Assembly (NCBI RefSeq): GCF_000006565.2 | Contig: NC_031476.1 | Span: 1,512,458-1,576,457 of the forward strand | DNA: 64,000 nucleotides | Direction: 5' to 3' | DNA from: Toxoplasma gondii ME49 | Taxonomy: Eukaryota; Apicomplexa; Conoidasida; Eucoccidiorida; Sarcocystidae | Shown: in pieces, positions 12,618 to 25,264 of the stretch | How the letters are laid out: every line of letters starts with the position of its first letter | How positions within the stretch are numbered: position 1 is the first letter of the stretch | Position numbers and translations under genes: made by a program | Notes under the pieces: generated by a model | What the model was told of the DNA's origin: nothing | Seen by the model: the letters and a program-made list of their open reading frames with translations, nothing else | Database searches by the model: none

Positions 12618-14971
12618 TCTCGAGCGTGGCAACGCTGAGACGTCTCCGCGTACGGTGGAAACACCTTGTGTCAGTCAAAATGGGACTGAAACTAAAAGGT
12701 ATCCCCATATGGTGCAAGCGGGAAACCGTGGATGACTGAGTCTTCACTGAGCTTTCGGTCGGTTGCCCGTTGATCCGCAGTACGTTGTCGTTCTGTTTTG
12801 TCAACCTCTGATACTCCGGGCTGCAGCCAGGGTGACACACTACGCAGGCGGCACACTTCGCAGGAAGAATGGGACACTCTTGTTATTAGGTGACAACCGC
12901 ATACCCATCAATAGTGTTGCGACTCACCAACTCAGCGAAACAGTACTCGCGGAATTACTACGTAAAGAATTGTTTCCAGGGAAGGGGAGCGCCGAGGTAG
13001 CCGCAATCGTATCAAGAGAAGCTGACAGGGGAAAATGTCTCTGTGCGCGACGTCTAGGCGGCACGGGGAGGCTGTAAGCAACACAAAGGGCTAGATGAAG
13101 CATCAAACAAATTCAATGATTTTTGAGAATAAGGACTAGTGCCGTGGAAGTCTTCTAGAAACGGAGAAGAAATGATGACACAGAGGCGTTCGCCTGGTTA
13201 GTTGAGTCACTCAAGCGGGGAGAGAGGGGAGACAAAGGAAGATCTGAAGTTGCAATACACACCATTTTCTCGGTGCAGGCATGTCTGCTCTTTGGATAAT
13301 TTACGGATAAGAAAACATCCTTTAAAGGTCATCATCTAGGTCGTTCGGAAGTGGAAACTCGCTGCAACTGCTGCAGCGGAGTGTCCACCTGAATGCTTCA
13401 GGATGAACCAAGGCACAATACACGTACCATAGTATCACTCTTTGGAATGCAGCATACATATCACATGCAGTATCTACGAGTGGATGGACTCGAATGTCAC
13501 GGTTTATTGGTTGTCTTTTGAAACCAGTGAACGCAGGTTATAGACTGTAGCGATGCTCTCATAGATGCAGTAATACAAATGGTATACCGACGGCACTTTG
13601 GCGTGAATTGGCGTATTCGTTAGTTCTAGAAGCAGTCCGGCGAATTACAGCTCATGCCTACTTCGCAGTGCCGTGAGAGAAAGGATTACACATAGCAGTC
13701 AATTTCACTAAGCTTAGCTTTTTGTCTTTGGTGAGAAGAAAATCGGGCCTTGATTACGCAAAGAAGGAAGTGGTCGTGTTTCGGTCTCGGAGCATGTTCC
13801 TTCATATCGGTATCTCTTTTTCTAAGGCCGTAGGCCGCGATGAGATTCTTGAAACTGCTAAGAGCAGCACTACACAAGTGGTGTAGAGCTAGTATTTCCA
13901 TCTCAGTCAAAATGTGTTTCCTGCATGGAGTCGACAAATACAAAAAGCCCGGTATCGCGCACACAGTGGTCCACAAGGGTCCGCGTGTGGGAATGACATT
14001 ACATGATTTCACGTTTTTTCGTAATCTTGTTATTTTCCCGTTCTTTAAGCGGGTTCTGGAACCAGCAGAACCTTGCATTCTACCGCTTCACTGTTCTCCA
14101 TTCTCATCAGGTGACAACAATTGCCTTCTTTAAGGAAGGTCAAGGTGTGAATTCGTGGTTGCCACTGACAAAAAACAAGCAATCCCTAACTTAAGCGTTC
14201 TTGGTATATTGTTGTCGACTGAAATCAAATTACCCTTGTCTTCCCTTCAGTTTTGTGTATTTCACGTTGAGCTACACCTTTTGGCATTCCGATTTCGTGC
14301 GTTCAGCGAAAACGAGGCGTCTTGGCATATGCATCACATACATCATTGCAGATCGAAAAGAAGTCCTGTTTTCCCAACCTAGATTTCGTCAGCTTTTTGT
14401 CTTGTTTCGCGATTTCTAGTCCGGCATATGGGCATCAACCCAAACCCTACGTGTCTCTGAGCGCTTCATTATGCTGAAAGAAGAGAGTGATTTGTGCCTG
14501 TGTATGTTAATCATCAGTAAGGAAGAACAGCAAGAAAAGTATACGGACGGCTTGTGTCATAGAAACTACTATTTACTTTGTCTGCCGGTTCTAACATTTC
14601 TTTCCGCAGCTCTGCAGAACTCCTCGCATGAAACAGGCACGTCCTCTAGCACAGAAGCATCTGCTGCGAAGGTGTGTACATTTAGACTAAACCGTACAAC
14701 AACAGTGACCTACGGATCTCTCGCGAAACAGTACTCACCCCAAACAACAATCAACATTCAAGGATTCATTTGTGTTGTATATGCATGTACTGCTGTATGT
14801 GACTTTGTATGTAAAGCAACTTAAGTTGGTGTCTGTTTCTAACTAGTGGTTTCAGCATCCCTGAAATGACCGCATTGAGTGTGTCCAAGGTGACAGTGAC
14901 GAAGGCAGGTTGACGGCAAGTCGTCACGAAGGAGGAATGATTTTTCTCTCTGCCGGATATAGACACTGACA
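12618..14971. other. Intergenic region before alpha-tubulin
   Basis: No supported gene in 2.3 kb. Small open frames at 12763-13077, 13686-14133 and 14471-14824 lack motifs, and their codon usage is unlike the real exons around them. This region should hold the macro-domain gene's 3' end and the tubulin promoter. The tubulin start codon is at 14972. Confidence 0.5.
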
Positions 14972-16317
14972 ATGCGAGAGATCATAAGCCTTCATATTGG
15001 GCAGGCAGGCGTACAGGTCGGGAACGCTTGCTGGTAAGTATTGACGCGTTAACCAGTCGAACAAACTAAGCCCTCGTGTCTCTCCTGTCTTCGTCTCCGT
15101 CACTAATGCATAGAAATGTTCATCCAAGCCCCGCCGAAAAGCAGAAAAACGATGCGCCATTACTTCTGGCCTGGTCTACTACAGTCCAAACCATAACTTA
15201 CGTGGAAGTGTATCATGCAAACAGGAGCAAAAAGTGTCGAACGAGCGTGGAGCAACTATTTCTCCTTCGAAGCAGGCGAAGAGAAATTGGAAGAGGGAGA
15301 CAGATTCTGCATAATAGGATTCAAAGTGTCAGGTCCCGTATTGGGAAACGTACACTTTCAAGGACTACCACCCACACCAGTGTTGTACCATCTCTGGCAG
15401 TATGTGACGAAAACCGTGAGATACTTCCTCAGTGGAAATGGCGAACAACACCCGTCTGCCTCTTGTTTCAGCAGTCCTGTGGCACAACTTCTCAAGTCCT
15501 TAGTTCATCAGCTGTTGTTATATGCACGAAAGGGTGGTGAAAGAACCTGCAAGAAAGATGCATCCAAACGAAATTTGGTGTGGTGTACGGCACCATTCTA
15601 CTTTTTCACTTGGTTCGTTGTGGTCGTGTGTCGAGTCATGTTTACATGGCATTGACATGCATACTACCTTTCGAGTGGATTCCCTTCTTCGCCACCAAAG
15701 CCAAGTAGAGACAGGGTAGCTGTTTGCTTGGCGCTCGAGAAAGAAAAAACAATGGACACGTGTTGTACTTCAGTTTAACGTGTTATCACAGAGTTTGAAA
15801 CGCCTCTGTTATCTCAGGTTTCTCCACCTACCTCAGCAGAGTGTTCTGTAGTGGTGTTCATGTGAGCAGGGAACTGTTTTGCCTGGAACATGGTATCGGA
15901 TCAGGTGGTCGCCGAGTCGACCAGGTGAACGGGGGAGATTTCATTTCATCCGATTCCTCGTTCAATGCTTTCTTCGCAGAAACAGCACAGAAGCAATATG
16001 TAAGCCAGACTTTTACAATATAGGGTGGTGATTTTAGCATGTTTCCTGTTTTCTGGTACGTTCCTTATCTTTACCTCCACACAAAACGTCCGAGCACCCA
16101 TCTTGACTGTTGCGTCATGAGTCAGGTTCTTCTAGGGGTTCCGAGGACTAGCCAATCTTCCACATCAAACGATACTCAGCCGCACGACTTTGGTCTTTCT
16201 ACGGAGTCAAGATACTCCTTCAGAGTGCGCTATAAAGCAGAAAGAACAGAAATATGTCCTCCCCTGAGTGACCGAGGCGCGTTGACACAAAAAACATTTC
16301 CTGTCGGCCACCCGGCG

Positions 16318-16351
<34 letters not shown>

Positions 16352-18238
16352 TCCTTTGAGGCACACTGTCTAAAGCGTGCTAGGTCTCATTTGTCGCTCG
16401 TGGTGTTTTCGTCAGGTTCCAAGATGTGTGATGGTTGATTTGGAGCCAACTGTTGTGGATGATGTTCGAAAAGGGAGTTACGGGAAACTCTTTCATCCTG
16501 ACTACCTCTTGTCGGGAAAGGAAGATGCTGCGAACAACTTTGCCAGAGGATATTACACCGTCGGCCGAGAGATGGCCGATACAGTGATGGAGTGCATTCG
16601 TCGCCTTGCCGACAACTGCGACGGTCTCCAAGGGTTCTTAGTGTTCCATGCTGTCGGTGGTGGGACTGGTAGTGGTCTCGGCTGCCACCTCATGGAAACG
16701 CTATCTGTGGAGTTCGCGAGGAAACCGAAACTCAACTTCTGTGTTTGGCCGAGTCCGCAGGTGCGTTTCATCACTCAAATCCTCCGACTCATGTAGATTT
16801 CCACTGGGCGCGTCTCCTTTAGGCACTTAAGGTGACTGCAACTAAAGAAAAAAAATCAAAAAATGAATTTAGATCTACATCACATCGATAAAGCACAGGA
16901 TCTGTGTCACACGCCCGTTAATAACTAGATTTATGGAGCCATATGCTCCAGTACATGCATATATATATATATATATATATGGTTTCGCGCTATGGAGTGA
17001 AACTTCAAGGTCAGGCAAATTCGACGCAGAACATGTCCAGTTATGATCTGACAACAGCTTACCTCTCATCTTCCGCCCTCTGCTAGCAGATGAGGGAGGA
17101 GATGGTGGCGGGGGCTTGTGATTTACGGGAACACTTTTGTTGGCTTATCAGCAATGCATCAGTTCCCAACAATGTTCTCCTTTGCAGGTGTCAACTTCTG
17201 TCGTCGAACCTTACAACGCCGTCCTGAGCTCTCACTCTCTGTTGGAGTATACTGACGTGGCGGTGATCCTCGACAATGAAGCTGTTTATGATATATGTCG
17301 CCGAAATTTGGATATACAGATACCTTCCTATTGCGATCTCAATAGAATCATTGCACAGGTCAACAGATTACGAAAATATACACTTAAGAATATTATTTGT
17401 CTCTTTTCTTTGAAAAGGAATGTATGGCTTACCAGTGTGTCAGAATATATATGTATATATGTATTTTTGCGCTTGGGTGGAAATATGTGACAATCAGGCC
17501 CGTGCCTGTACTCATTGACAGGACGCTAACTTGACAAATTTATTTGCTAATCGAAAATCGAGAAGTGAAAATTTCTTTGAAAAACCAGAGCATCTTAGTG
17601 TATAAAGAGATATTCACAGTCTAGTAACGCTCCTGTTGGTTGTCAACCTACGTGCTGGTGCCTGGAGAAAATTGGGAGAACGTGCGACAGCAGGATATTG
17701 TTTGTGTAGCGAAGGAGGCGTTACAAGAATGGTCGAAACAATTGCTATCTGGAAAGCGTATAATCGAAAACTTCTTCGCTGAGGATCCCCTCAATTTCTT
17801 GTCTTTTTCGGTCGTTAATATGCATTGTCTATGTAAACCTCAGGTCATCTCTTCGGTCACCACCTCTCTTCGTTTCGACGGCGCACTCAATGTGGACATG
17901 ACAGAGTACCAGACGAATCTGGTGCCATATCCGCGCATTCATTTTCTGCTGACCAGCTACGCGCCACTTTTGTCCGCAAGCAAATACAGACATGAGCAAA
18001 TGAACGTCAGGGAGATCACTGTTGCTGCATTCGAAGAAAGAAACATGATGGCCAAGTGTTGCCCCTCTAAGGGGAAGTACATGGCTTGTTGTTTGATGTA
18101 CAGGTAAACATCTCCTCGAGCCAAAATACATGCACGCAGCAAACACGGACAAAATGGTCTGCACATACGGGAGCCGGATGTACACTCAAACAGAAGCATA
18201 TGCTTGAAGTAGGGTACCTCGACAGGTAGGCCCACGTG

Positions 18239-18280
<42 letters not shown>

Positions 18281-19419
18281 TCTATCCAGAAATGCACGCT
18301 GAAATATAAACCTGCAAGGGCGTATACTGTCTTTAGATGCCACAAAGAACGGAGTCGTCACGGAAGCTTAGCCCGAACGAAGCTTTCCGTCTTATCTTTT
18401 TCTTGTTCATCAGAGGGGATGTTACTCCAAAGGATGTTAATGCTGCAATGGGGACCATCAAATCAAGGCGAGACATCAACTTCGTCGATTGGTGCCCCAC
18501 TGGATTCAAAACTGGTTTAAACTACCAGCCACCTACATTCGTGCCAGACAGTCACCTGGCTGCAGCGCCGCGCTCTGTTTGCATGATGAGCAACTCCACG
18601 GCAATCAAGGAGGTTATACAGAGGATAGACATCAAGTTTGACAAAATGTACTCCAAGAGAGCCTTTGTCCACTGGTCAGTATTTTTTCTTACCCACTGTG
18701 TGTTAGCGGCGTGCTAGCGTAGCGTCGGACGAGAGAACTAAGAGGAGCTGACAAAAAAATCGTAATCCACAAAGTAGCCAAGTGACGCGACACCCCTTCA
18801 ATTCGTATACAAGAACAGTGATACACACCTGTAACTCCTTTCTTATGAAACCAACAAGCTTGCGAGCATATAAAAGTGGAAGCACAAACTTCAACTCGAC
18901 AGGACGGTGCACCGTAACCAGTCGTTTTGCACTGTGGCTATACCAGATGTACACACTAGACACTATAAAAGAGGTGAAAGTCGAAAACGATGTTTTGCAC
19001 AAGATAGTTTATTCTCGGTTCTTTGTTTTCCGAAAGGAACATCATTAAGAGTATTTTTACATTTCCTGTCCAGCATGTTTACGTAGTCGGTTGTCAAACT
19101 CATCCGCCCGTGTTCGTATGTAAGATGCAGATACAGCATCTCACAAACGCTGAAATGCTTCATCCTTTTATACGTGTGCGTGTATTTAAGTGCTGGACAA
19201 AAACAACTGTTGAACACCGCTCAGCATATTCAATGTTCCGTCGTTGATGTCTATTGTGTGTCTCGCAGGTTCGTAGGTGAAGGAATGGAAGAGGGACAAC
19301 TCACTGAAGCACGCGACGACTTGGCAGCTCTGGAGAGAGACTACGACGAAGTTGCCTCTGACACAAAGATGGATGCCGACGACGAAGAGGATTTGAATGA
19401 GGATTTCTTCCCGAACTGA
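14972..19419 (+). CDS. Divergent alpha-tubulin isotype
   Basis: Alpha subunit of the tubulin heterodimer. Seven exons: 14972-15033, 15870-15999, 16416-16760, 17188-17358, 17844-18103, 18414-18674 and 19269-19419, giving 459 residues. It starts [21 protein letters not shown]. The GTP loop GGGTGSG is at 145-151, and the alpha-specific catalytic Glu in [10 protein letters not shown] (Glu257, equal to Glu254 of standard alpha) is kept, so GTP hydrolysis on the partner beta should work. Roughly two thirds of residues match canonical alpha-tubulin by eye. Odd points: the luminal loop is three residues longer and has no Lys at position 40, the usual acetylation site. The acidic tail ends NEDFFPN, without a terminal Tyr. 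The donor at 17359 (GTCAAC) is weak. T. gondii has two non-canonical alpha isotypes (TUBA2, TUBA3); I cannot say which this is. Large TA-repeat introns are present. Confidence 0.93.
16321..16348. repeat. TA dinucleotide microsatellite
   Basis: Fourteen uninterrupted AT units in the second intron of the alpha-tubulin gene. Confidence 0.95.
16959..16980. repeat. TA dinucleotide microsatellite
   Basis: Eleven AT units in the third intron of the alpha-tubulin gene. Confidence 0.95.
18242..18277. repeat. TA dinucleotide microsatellite
   Basis: Eighteen AT units in the fifth intron of the alpha-tubulin gene. This is the third TA tract within one gene. Confidence 0.95.
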
Positions 19420-20803
19420 GCAGTTTGTCGGGAATCAGATAGAAGCCTTCTGTTTGTTTATGGAATGACAGTGGGGCGTCTACACGCAGTGTTACTACTC
19501 TAAGAGAATGGCGCTACCCGAAACAGGGAAGGAGCGTTTTCTCAGCAGTCCTCTCTCAGTATGTTGTTAAACGCAGTTTTCCGATGGCATTTTAAGCATG
19601 CTGCCACAATTGTCACGATTTACTGGATTTTTCAAGATAATTCACTCCGGTCGTTTCACGAAGCACTGTACGTCCTATCAGATGTGCCTTTAGCTCTACA
19701 AAGAAGGGTTGAGGGAAGTGTCTGTCTACTGCTGTTTGTCTAATCAACGTTTCAAATGCCTGGCACGCATGAAAGCGCCACCGGGCATGTGAAAGGAATT
19801 GTTATAATCGAGCTTCGCTGACCCTAGCCACTCACGCCCTGTAAACTTTCGGCATGTGCTCGTCGGTATCTCATTCCATTTCACAAGTGGCTTCTGCCAC
19901 ATACGCAGGCCCCAACAGCTGTCTGTGATGCGTTTTCAGTGATAAGAAAGGGGAAACTACGTGGATGTGTTTTTTTGACGCTTTCTACGGTTTCTTCATT
20001 TTGTTTATTCGCGGCGCGGAGAAACTGCACAAGGCTTGTGTGTCTATCCTGTATTTCAAGATCTGTCTGAGCTGCTGGTTTGATATCAAAACATTGAAGT
20101 TCAAACAATACATGTGCAGATGAATCCAATGTATGCTCATATATTACTGTGGAATTATATGCATTCACACATACACTCTTCCGCGGTCAAGCATAACAGT
20201 GATTTTGTTGTGTCACAACAGAGGTGTTCATTTGAAGAGAATATTTTTCTATCTCAGGAGAATGGTAAGATTGATAGAAAAAAATGAGAGTATTCACACG
20301 AAGGGAACCACTGGGCAGAACAAGATGGGCACTAACTGTTCAACGGCAACACACTGGACCAGTAATAGTCATCTTAGCCACTGCCTCATCTGTCTGATGA
20401 AGATGCGTTCCTATGCAGTCCATGAATCACCGAGTAATTGTTTGCCACTGGCATGCAATGCATATCTGGTTTCAGCATTATCTTCTGTTGGTGAAACGCG
20501 GCAATATGCAAAGCATGTTTCTGGTAGATTGTATTGCTGAGATACTCCTTTCCTTCTCTCTCAAGAGTCTTAACACGGTCGAACTACTCATGGCCTCAAC
20601 ATACGTAGTCCACTCAGACCACATTCATCATCATAGTAGCGAAGCAACCAGTTCGACTTGCAGTGGAATCTGTACGATGATGCTCTGCTCTGAACAAGCA
20701 CGCGTTTTCGTTCCTGAGGTGCGGGTCTCTGTATATGTCGGAATCTGTGATACCGCAAGAAAACGCGCACTTGCGAGGTCCGCCCCCGACGACTTTCAAC
20801 GGA
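19420..20803. other. Convergent intergenic region
   Basis: The region lies between the stop codons of the plus-strand tubulin gene and the minus-strand membrane-anchored gene. It should contain both 3' untranslated regions. No coding signal was recognised. Confidence 0.55.
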
Positions 20804-23800
20804 TCAAGAACTTTGGCTGGAGTCAACGCTCTCGGACAAGACAGTGGTGGCTACAAACTCTGCGAACTTCTTGTTAACTGCCGCCAGCATGGCCATAGGC
20901 TCGACGTCTAATGCTGGAGCCTGCTCAACAGTGTAGCCCGAAGATTTGACAATGATTGGGCCTTCTTGAAGCGGGTACTGCGCGTTCGCAGCGCTGATGA
21001 CTGCATCTGGCTCTGGGTGGTTTTCCTTCAAGAACGCCGCGGTTTGCAGGACGAACTGTTTCTTCGCCTGCTCCATACACACGCAGTCAGTACTAACCAG
21101 GTGAAGGAGCAACGCGAGTGCTGCCGTAGACTTCCTCAACAGGACTGTCCGACCCAGAACGTCAGAACAGCCAACGTGTGGGCCGGAGTTCACAGCAATC
21201 AAGCCTACGTGCCTTGTCACAACATTCGACAATCGAGTCTGATCATTCTTCTCCTTTTTACATAAACGATAGAAGCCTTGTGGTACGCCGTTCACACTCA
21301 AGGGGTTCGATGTGTCTCTGGATTTCCCCACCGGTTTCCTTTGTTGCAGCTCGAGTGCTGGTGTGTTAGCTGCATTCCGTTTGCCCTCACGGATATACAT
21401 ATCTCCAAGTATGTACTGCTACCTACATTAGCGTACATGTATACATGCCTTTACCTATATAAACATAAACAAGCAAGATCCGTGCGTTCCCTTGCGAAAG
21501 TTCCTGTGAAAATACACTGGCCCCCATTTCCTCCACTTCCTGTGAAGCATCACTCACTTGCTTAGCCTCCTCTCTGTGTAGGAGTTTAGCAACAACGGGA
21601 TTGTAGTTTGCGTCTCGATGAGGCGGTGGAACGCCTGCTGTAGGACGTGGAGGTCTGTGCAGCTCAGGAATATGTAACTCTTGCGCCTTCTCGACAGCCC
21701 ACCGATGGTACCAGTACTCATTGGTCCTGTTTTTGTACCTCTTCATTCTTTTGAAATCATCAGGGCGCAAATCCTGAAAAACGACATAGACGTCGCAGTA
21801 TATTCCACCTCAGCTTACACCGACTATGTAAAAATGCGCAAGAAAGTTTACGTGAGTTTACAGTGGACCCTAGAACGCCCCTGTAAGTGTGACAATAAAG
21901 GTTCAGGTTGTGGCGACCGGAACCCCGCGACGCTAACTAGGGGATGTCACATTAGTACTTCTCTACTACGTCGTGAGCTCAGCCAGTGTTAAGGGACCCC
22001 TGGCATTCTTTTGCTTCAAGCGTCCTTACTGAAAAAGCTGGAAGACAATAGTAGGTCCAGGTAGTCTTCTCCAGGTAGAAATCAGTACACTGCAAGCTTA
22101 TTGCAGCTGTAGCCTCTTCCAGAGTATCGAACATGCCTGAGAGTTGTCCCACAGAGCAGAGAAAGTTATTCAGGTGAAAAATCAAGCACCGGGATTGCCC
22201 GTAACCCCTTGGCTCTGTGATTTACATAGTGCTTTTGTGCTGAAGCAACTGGGACGTGTGATGCAGACTGACAAACTTTCAATATCCCTTTTGTGGCCAC
22301 AGCAACAGCGTCAATGGCATGACACGTTATTTACGATTGTGTTTCAGCAGCCTAAATGGCATAACCGGTAGATGGTTTTTTCGAAATGGACCTCTTGAAT
22401 TTTGGGTCATCTTCCAGATTGTCGAATAGGCTATTTTGCCGACCATGGTGAAGGCACCAATCTCCCACTGTCAAAACATGATGGTCCTTACGTAAGCAGC
22501 AACCTCGTTTAATTACTCTTGCTAAGTAAACAACGAGAGCTACAATGCCTGTAGACCGAAATTAGTGAGACGGTTTAATATCATGCAGATTTCGAATCGT
22601 TTTATAGCAAAGATATTTAAACGGTCACCGATTAGCTGTCAATCGGTCATGACAAAGTTCTTCGCACGAAGTCTAAGGTCGATTTGGCGCTCGACGGTGC
22701 GACCGTCGTCCCCTCCGTAGTGGTCCCTCTCGTGTCGGGACACTTACTCGTCTATCTTGAGTTGAGCAATTTGTCACTGAGTATTGCTTCTTGCTCTATT
22801 AGGGTGTTTCTGGTAAATTGTTGGTGTTACGGCTGAATCAAGATACAGGCGATACAACCGTATGTAACATGCGTCCGTCTATCACTGTCTGTATAGTGCT
22901 CAGCTGAGGTTGGTCGATGCTGTTGCTTTGTCGGTGGAGATTTACGAACTACTCTTACCCGTCTGATCGATGGCAACTGAGATTGCCGGATCGTGATGAG
23001 GTTTGTCAGTAAGCTCTTTGGCCATGACGCAATCGGTCGTACCGTCCGCTTGAACTTTCCAGTAGCAGTCGTCTTCGAGGTTGTAAAAGAAGTTTGACTT
23101 CCGCCCCCCACCTGTCATATAGTGAACGCGAAATTTCTTCTCGAGGTTCTTCTGCTTGGCAATCTCCTTGTGAAACGGAGTATATGCAACGCTTGGATCA
23201 GGAAGCGTCGCTGGAGCCGGCGTCACGTGTATGTTGACTCTGTCCCTCCGTGCGCTATTGATCATTTGCATATACTGTTCTATAGGAGGGTTTATGCTTT
23301 GATATGTGATCGATGCTTGCTGTAGTTGATCTGTGTCGTGGTCGGCCATGAACTGCACAATATTATTCTTTTTGTACCGACTTTGTTTCTCTCGAAATTC
23401 GATTTCCTCTCTGCTTGGCTTCTCCTTGCGTTTGAGCCCTGAAGCTGCTTTGGAAATAAACCAATCATCTCTTCTTCTCTTATAATCTTTGAGCTCCTCG
23501 TAGCGGGCCGAGTTCATGGTGGCAGCCGTCTCTGTTGCCTCCCAAAAATCCACTCCTGATGGTGGAGATGTTGCATCTGCAATCTTTTGAAACATAGCGG
23601 TATATCGTGAGGTATCATTCGGCAAAGTTTTCTCCTCGAATCGTGGTGCATGCTGAGAGAGCTCGCTGTCGTGGAGCAACGCTGTTTCTTGGAAAACGTC
23701 TACTGCATCAGAGTACGAAGCTAAGTGGGTGAAATGTGGAGCTGTCATCGTGTTTCGAGTACCATCTTCAGCGAAAGGCCAGTCCATCACAGACTTTTCG

Positions 23801-23904
23801 GCTGTCACCTTGAATCTGGTAAAATGCCAAGGAACTAGCCACCAGCATAATACAAGAACTATAAACAGAGCGTATAGACCGTAAAAATGGCGGGACTGCG
23901 GCAT
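20804..23904 (-). CDS. Unrecognised protein with one N-terminal transmembrane segment
   Basis: Four exons: 23904-22959, 22136-22030, 21773-21558 and 21067-20804, with phases 1, 0 and 0 matching, giving about 510 residues. I do not recognise the family. Residues 7-26 form a strong hydrophobic segment (FYGLYALFIVLVLCWWLVPW) flanked by an N-terminal Arg/His and a basic stretch. The rest is soluble, charged and mostly helical in appearance, with many Tyr, Trp and Lys. It includes a Lys/Arg-rich part near residues 140-190 and a basic patch from exon 3 (FKRMKRYKNR). There is no cleavable signal or low-complexity insert, unusual for this window, which suggests a conserved housekeeping role. The topology would suit a single-pass organelle-membrane subunit; this is speculation. 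An in-frame upstream extension to 24186 exists, but the ATG at 23904 directly precedes the membrane segment. The last acceptor (GAGCAG before 21067) is the least certain. Confidence 0.65.
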
Positions 23905-25264
23905 GGTAATGAGGCATGGTGGGTACCTTGTGAAAATGGAGTTGTTGGGCCATGATGGGTTGCGTATCACTTTAGTCCACGGCAAGGTACTACCCGGCAA
24001 CCACACATAAAAAAAACGAAAGCGGTCACCCCCATATATCAACAAAGAACTGGGTGCCTTCGCATAGCAGCGGTGACAGTTACCATCGAGTCTCGTGTAA
24101 ATTCCCAATTCAGATCGCGACAACAAACCATGTTGACATTTACGATTGACAGAAGCAAAAAGGGGGGTGACGGCATTGGTTGTCAAAGTCTGTTGTGACT
24201 AGGCGGACTCTATTACTGAAATGCCAGATACCCTGCAGCGCTCGGAATTTTTTGTCTTGCCCGCCTAACACAAGGTTCGATCTGCCACGTGCGTTCTGGC
24301 TGGTCGCAACTTGCATGTCTCTAGCTAGCCAAAGCGTTTCTCTTCCAGTACACACATCGAATTCTTTTTGCCGGTTGGCGGATCGATTGCTATGAACACG
24401 GTGCCGCATTCCACATGATGCGGCGGAAAATACATTTGGTTGCTGCAGTATCCCCACCACGCAGATGGGTGCCGATATTCGCTCTGATTTGACCTTCAGT
24501 GAGACTGAATAAGTCGCACGCGCGGAAACCCTGTCCACGGCACGTCTTCGTCCCACTCGACGCGGAACGGTACAAACCACGGCGGCTCCTCCATGGGCAT
24601 TCTCTATAGAAAACACGCCACTGTGACACCACCATGTGATCGGAGAGAGCTGCCCTTTCAAGCAACGAATGCTTGAGATGTTTTCCTGTGACCGCTTATG
24701 TGCCATAGTGGGGCGGACGTGTGCTAGAGTCCCCTTGTGTACCCGTCTGAAAATGGTTTTCCTTGCCGTAACCTGACATGAATATACTCTAGGTACTCCA
24801 ATTCGTACAGAGTGCTCTACCCACTGCACACATGTAAGTGCCACCGCGCATGTGTGCCATTTCGGGGAAAGAACGACAACAGTGAGCAAGAACCAAGTCG
24901 TGTGTGCTTTTCCGTAAAGGAGACAATAACGAATACTTTCACCGAAGTCCATGATTAGCCGGTAGTGTTGGATGGACAACAACCGAACTCCACATGCGCC
25001 TCGCTGGCCATTGGAAGAGTGATTACGGTAATAGATGTATCAGCGACGTCACAACGACTACTTCACGAAGCTCCTATGAACGGTACGTTCCCGGCAGTTA
25101 TTCTGGGTGCCTATACAGCATCTGACGGACACGAGCCGCATTTCTATCGACAATTTCTCGACTGAACTTATTCTCTTGAAAAGGAGAGGAGTTTTATCCC
25201 TTCCTATAGGTTCTGCACCCGAAGAAAAAGTTTCATGCATACACGTCCTGTCGTGTTCCTTTCG
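23905..25264. other. Intergenic region
   Basis: About 1.4 kb between two minus-strand genes. A long minus-strand open frame (24140-24982) has no motif or splice support and is not called. The region should hold the promoter of the membrane-anchored gene and the 3' end of the FAM13-like gene. Confidence 0.5.

Noticed and set aside
24140..24982. A 280-codon minus-strand open frame.
   Set aside because: No motifs, unusual Cys/His/Arg composition and no splice support. It lies in the upstream region of the membrane-anchored gene.
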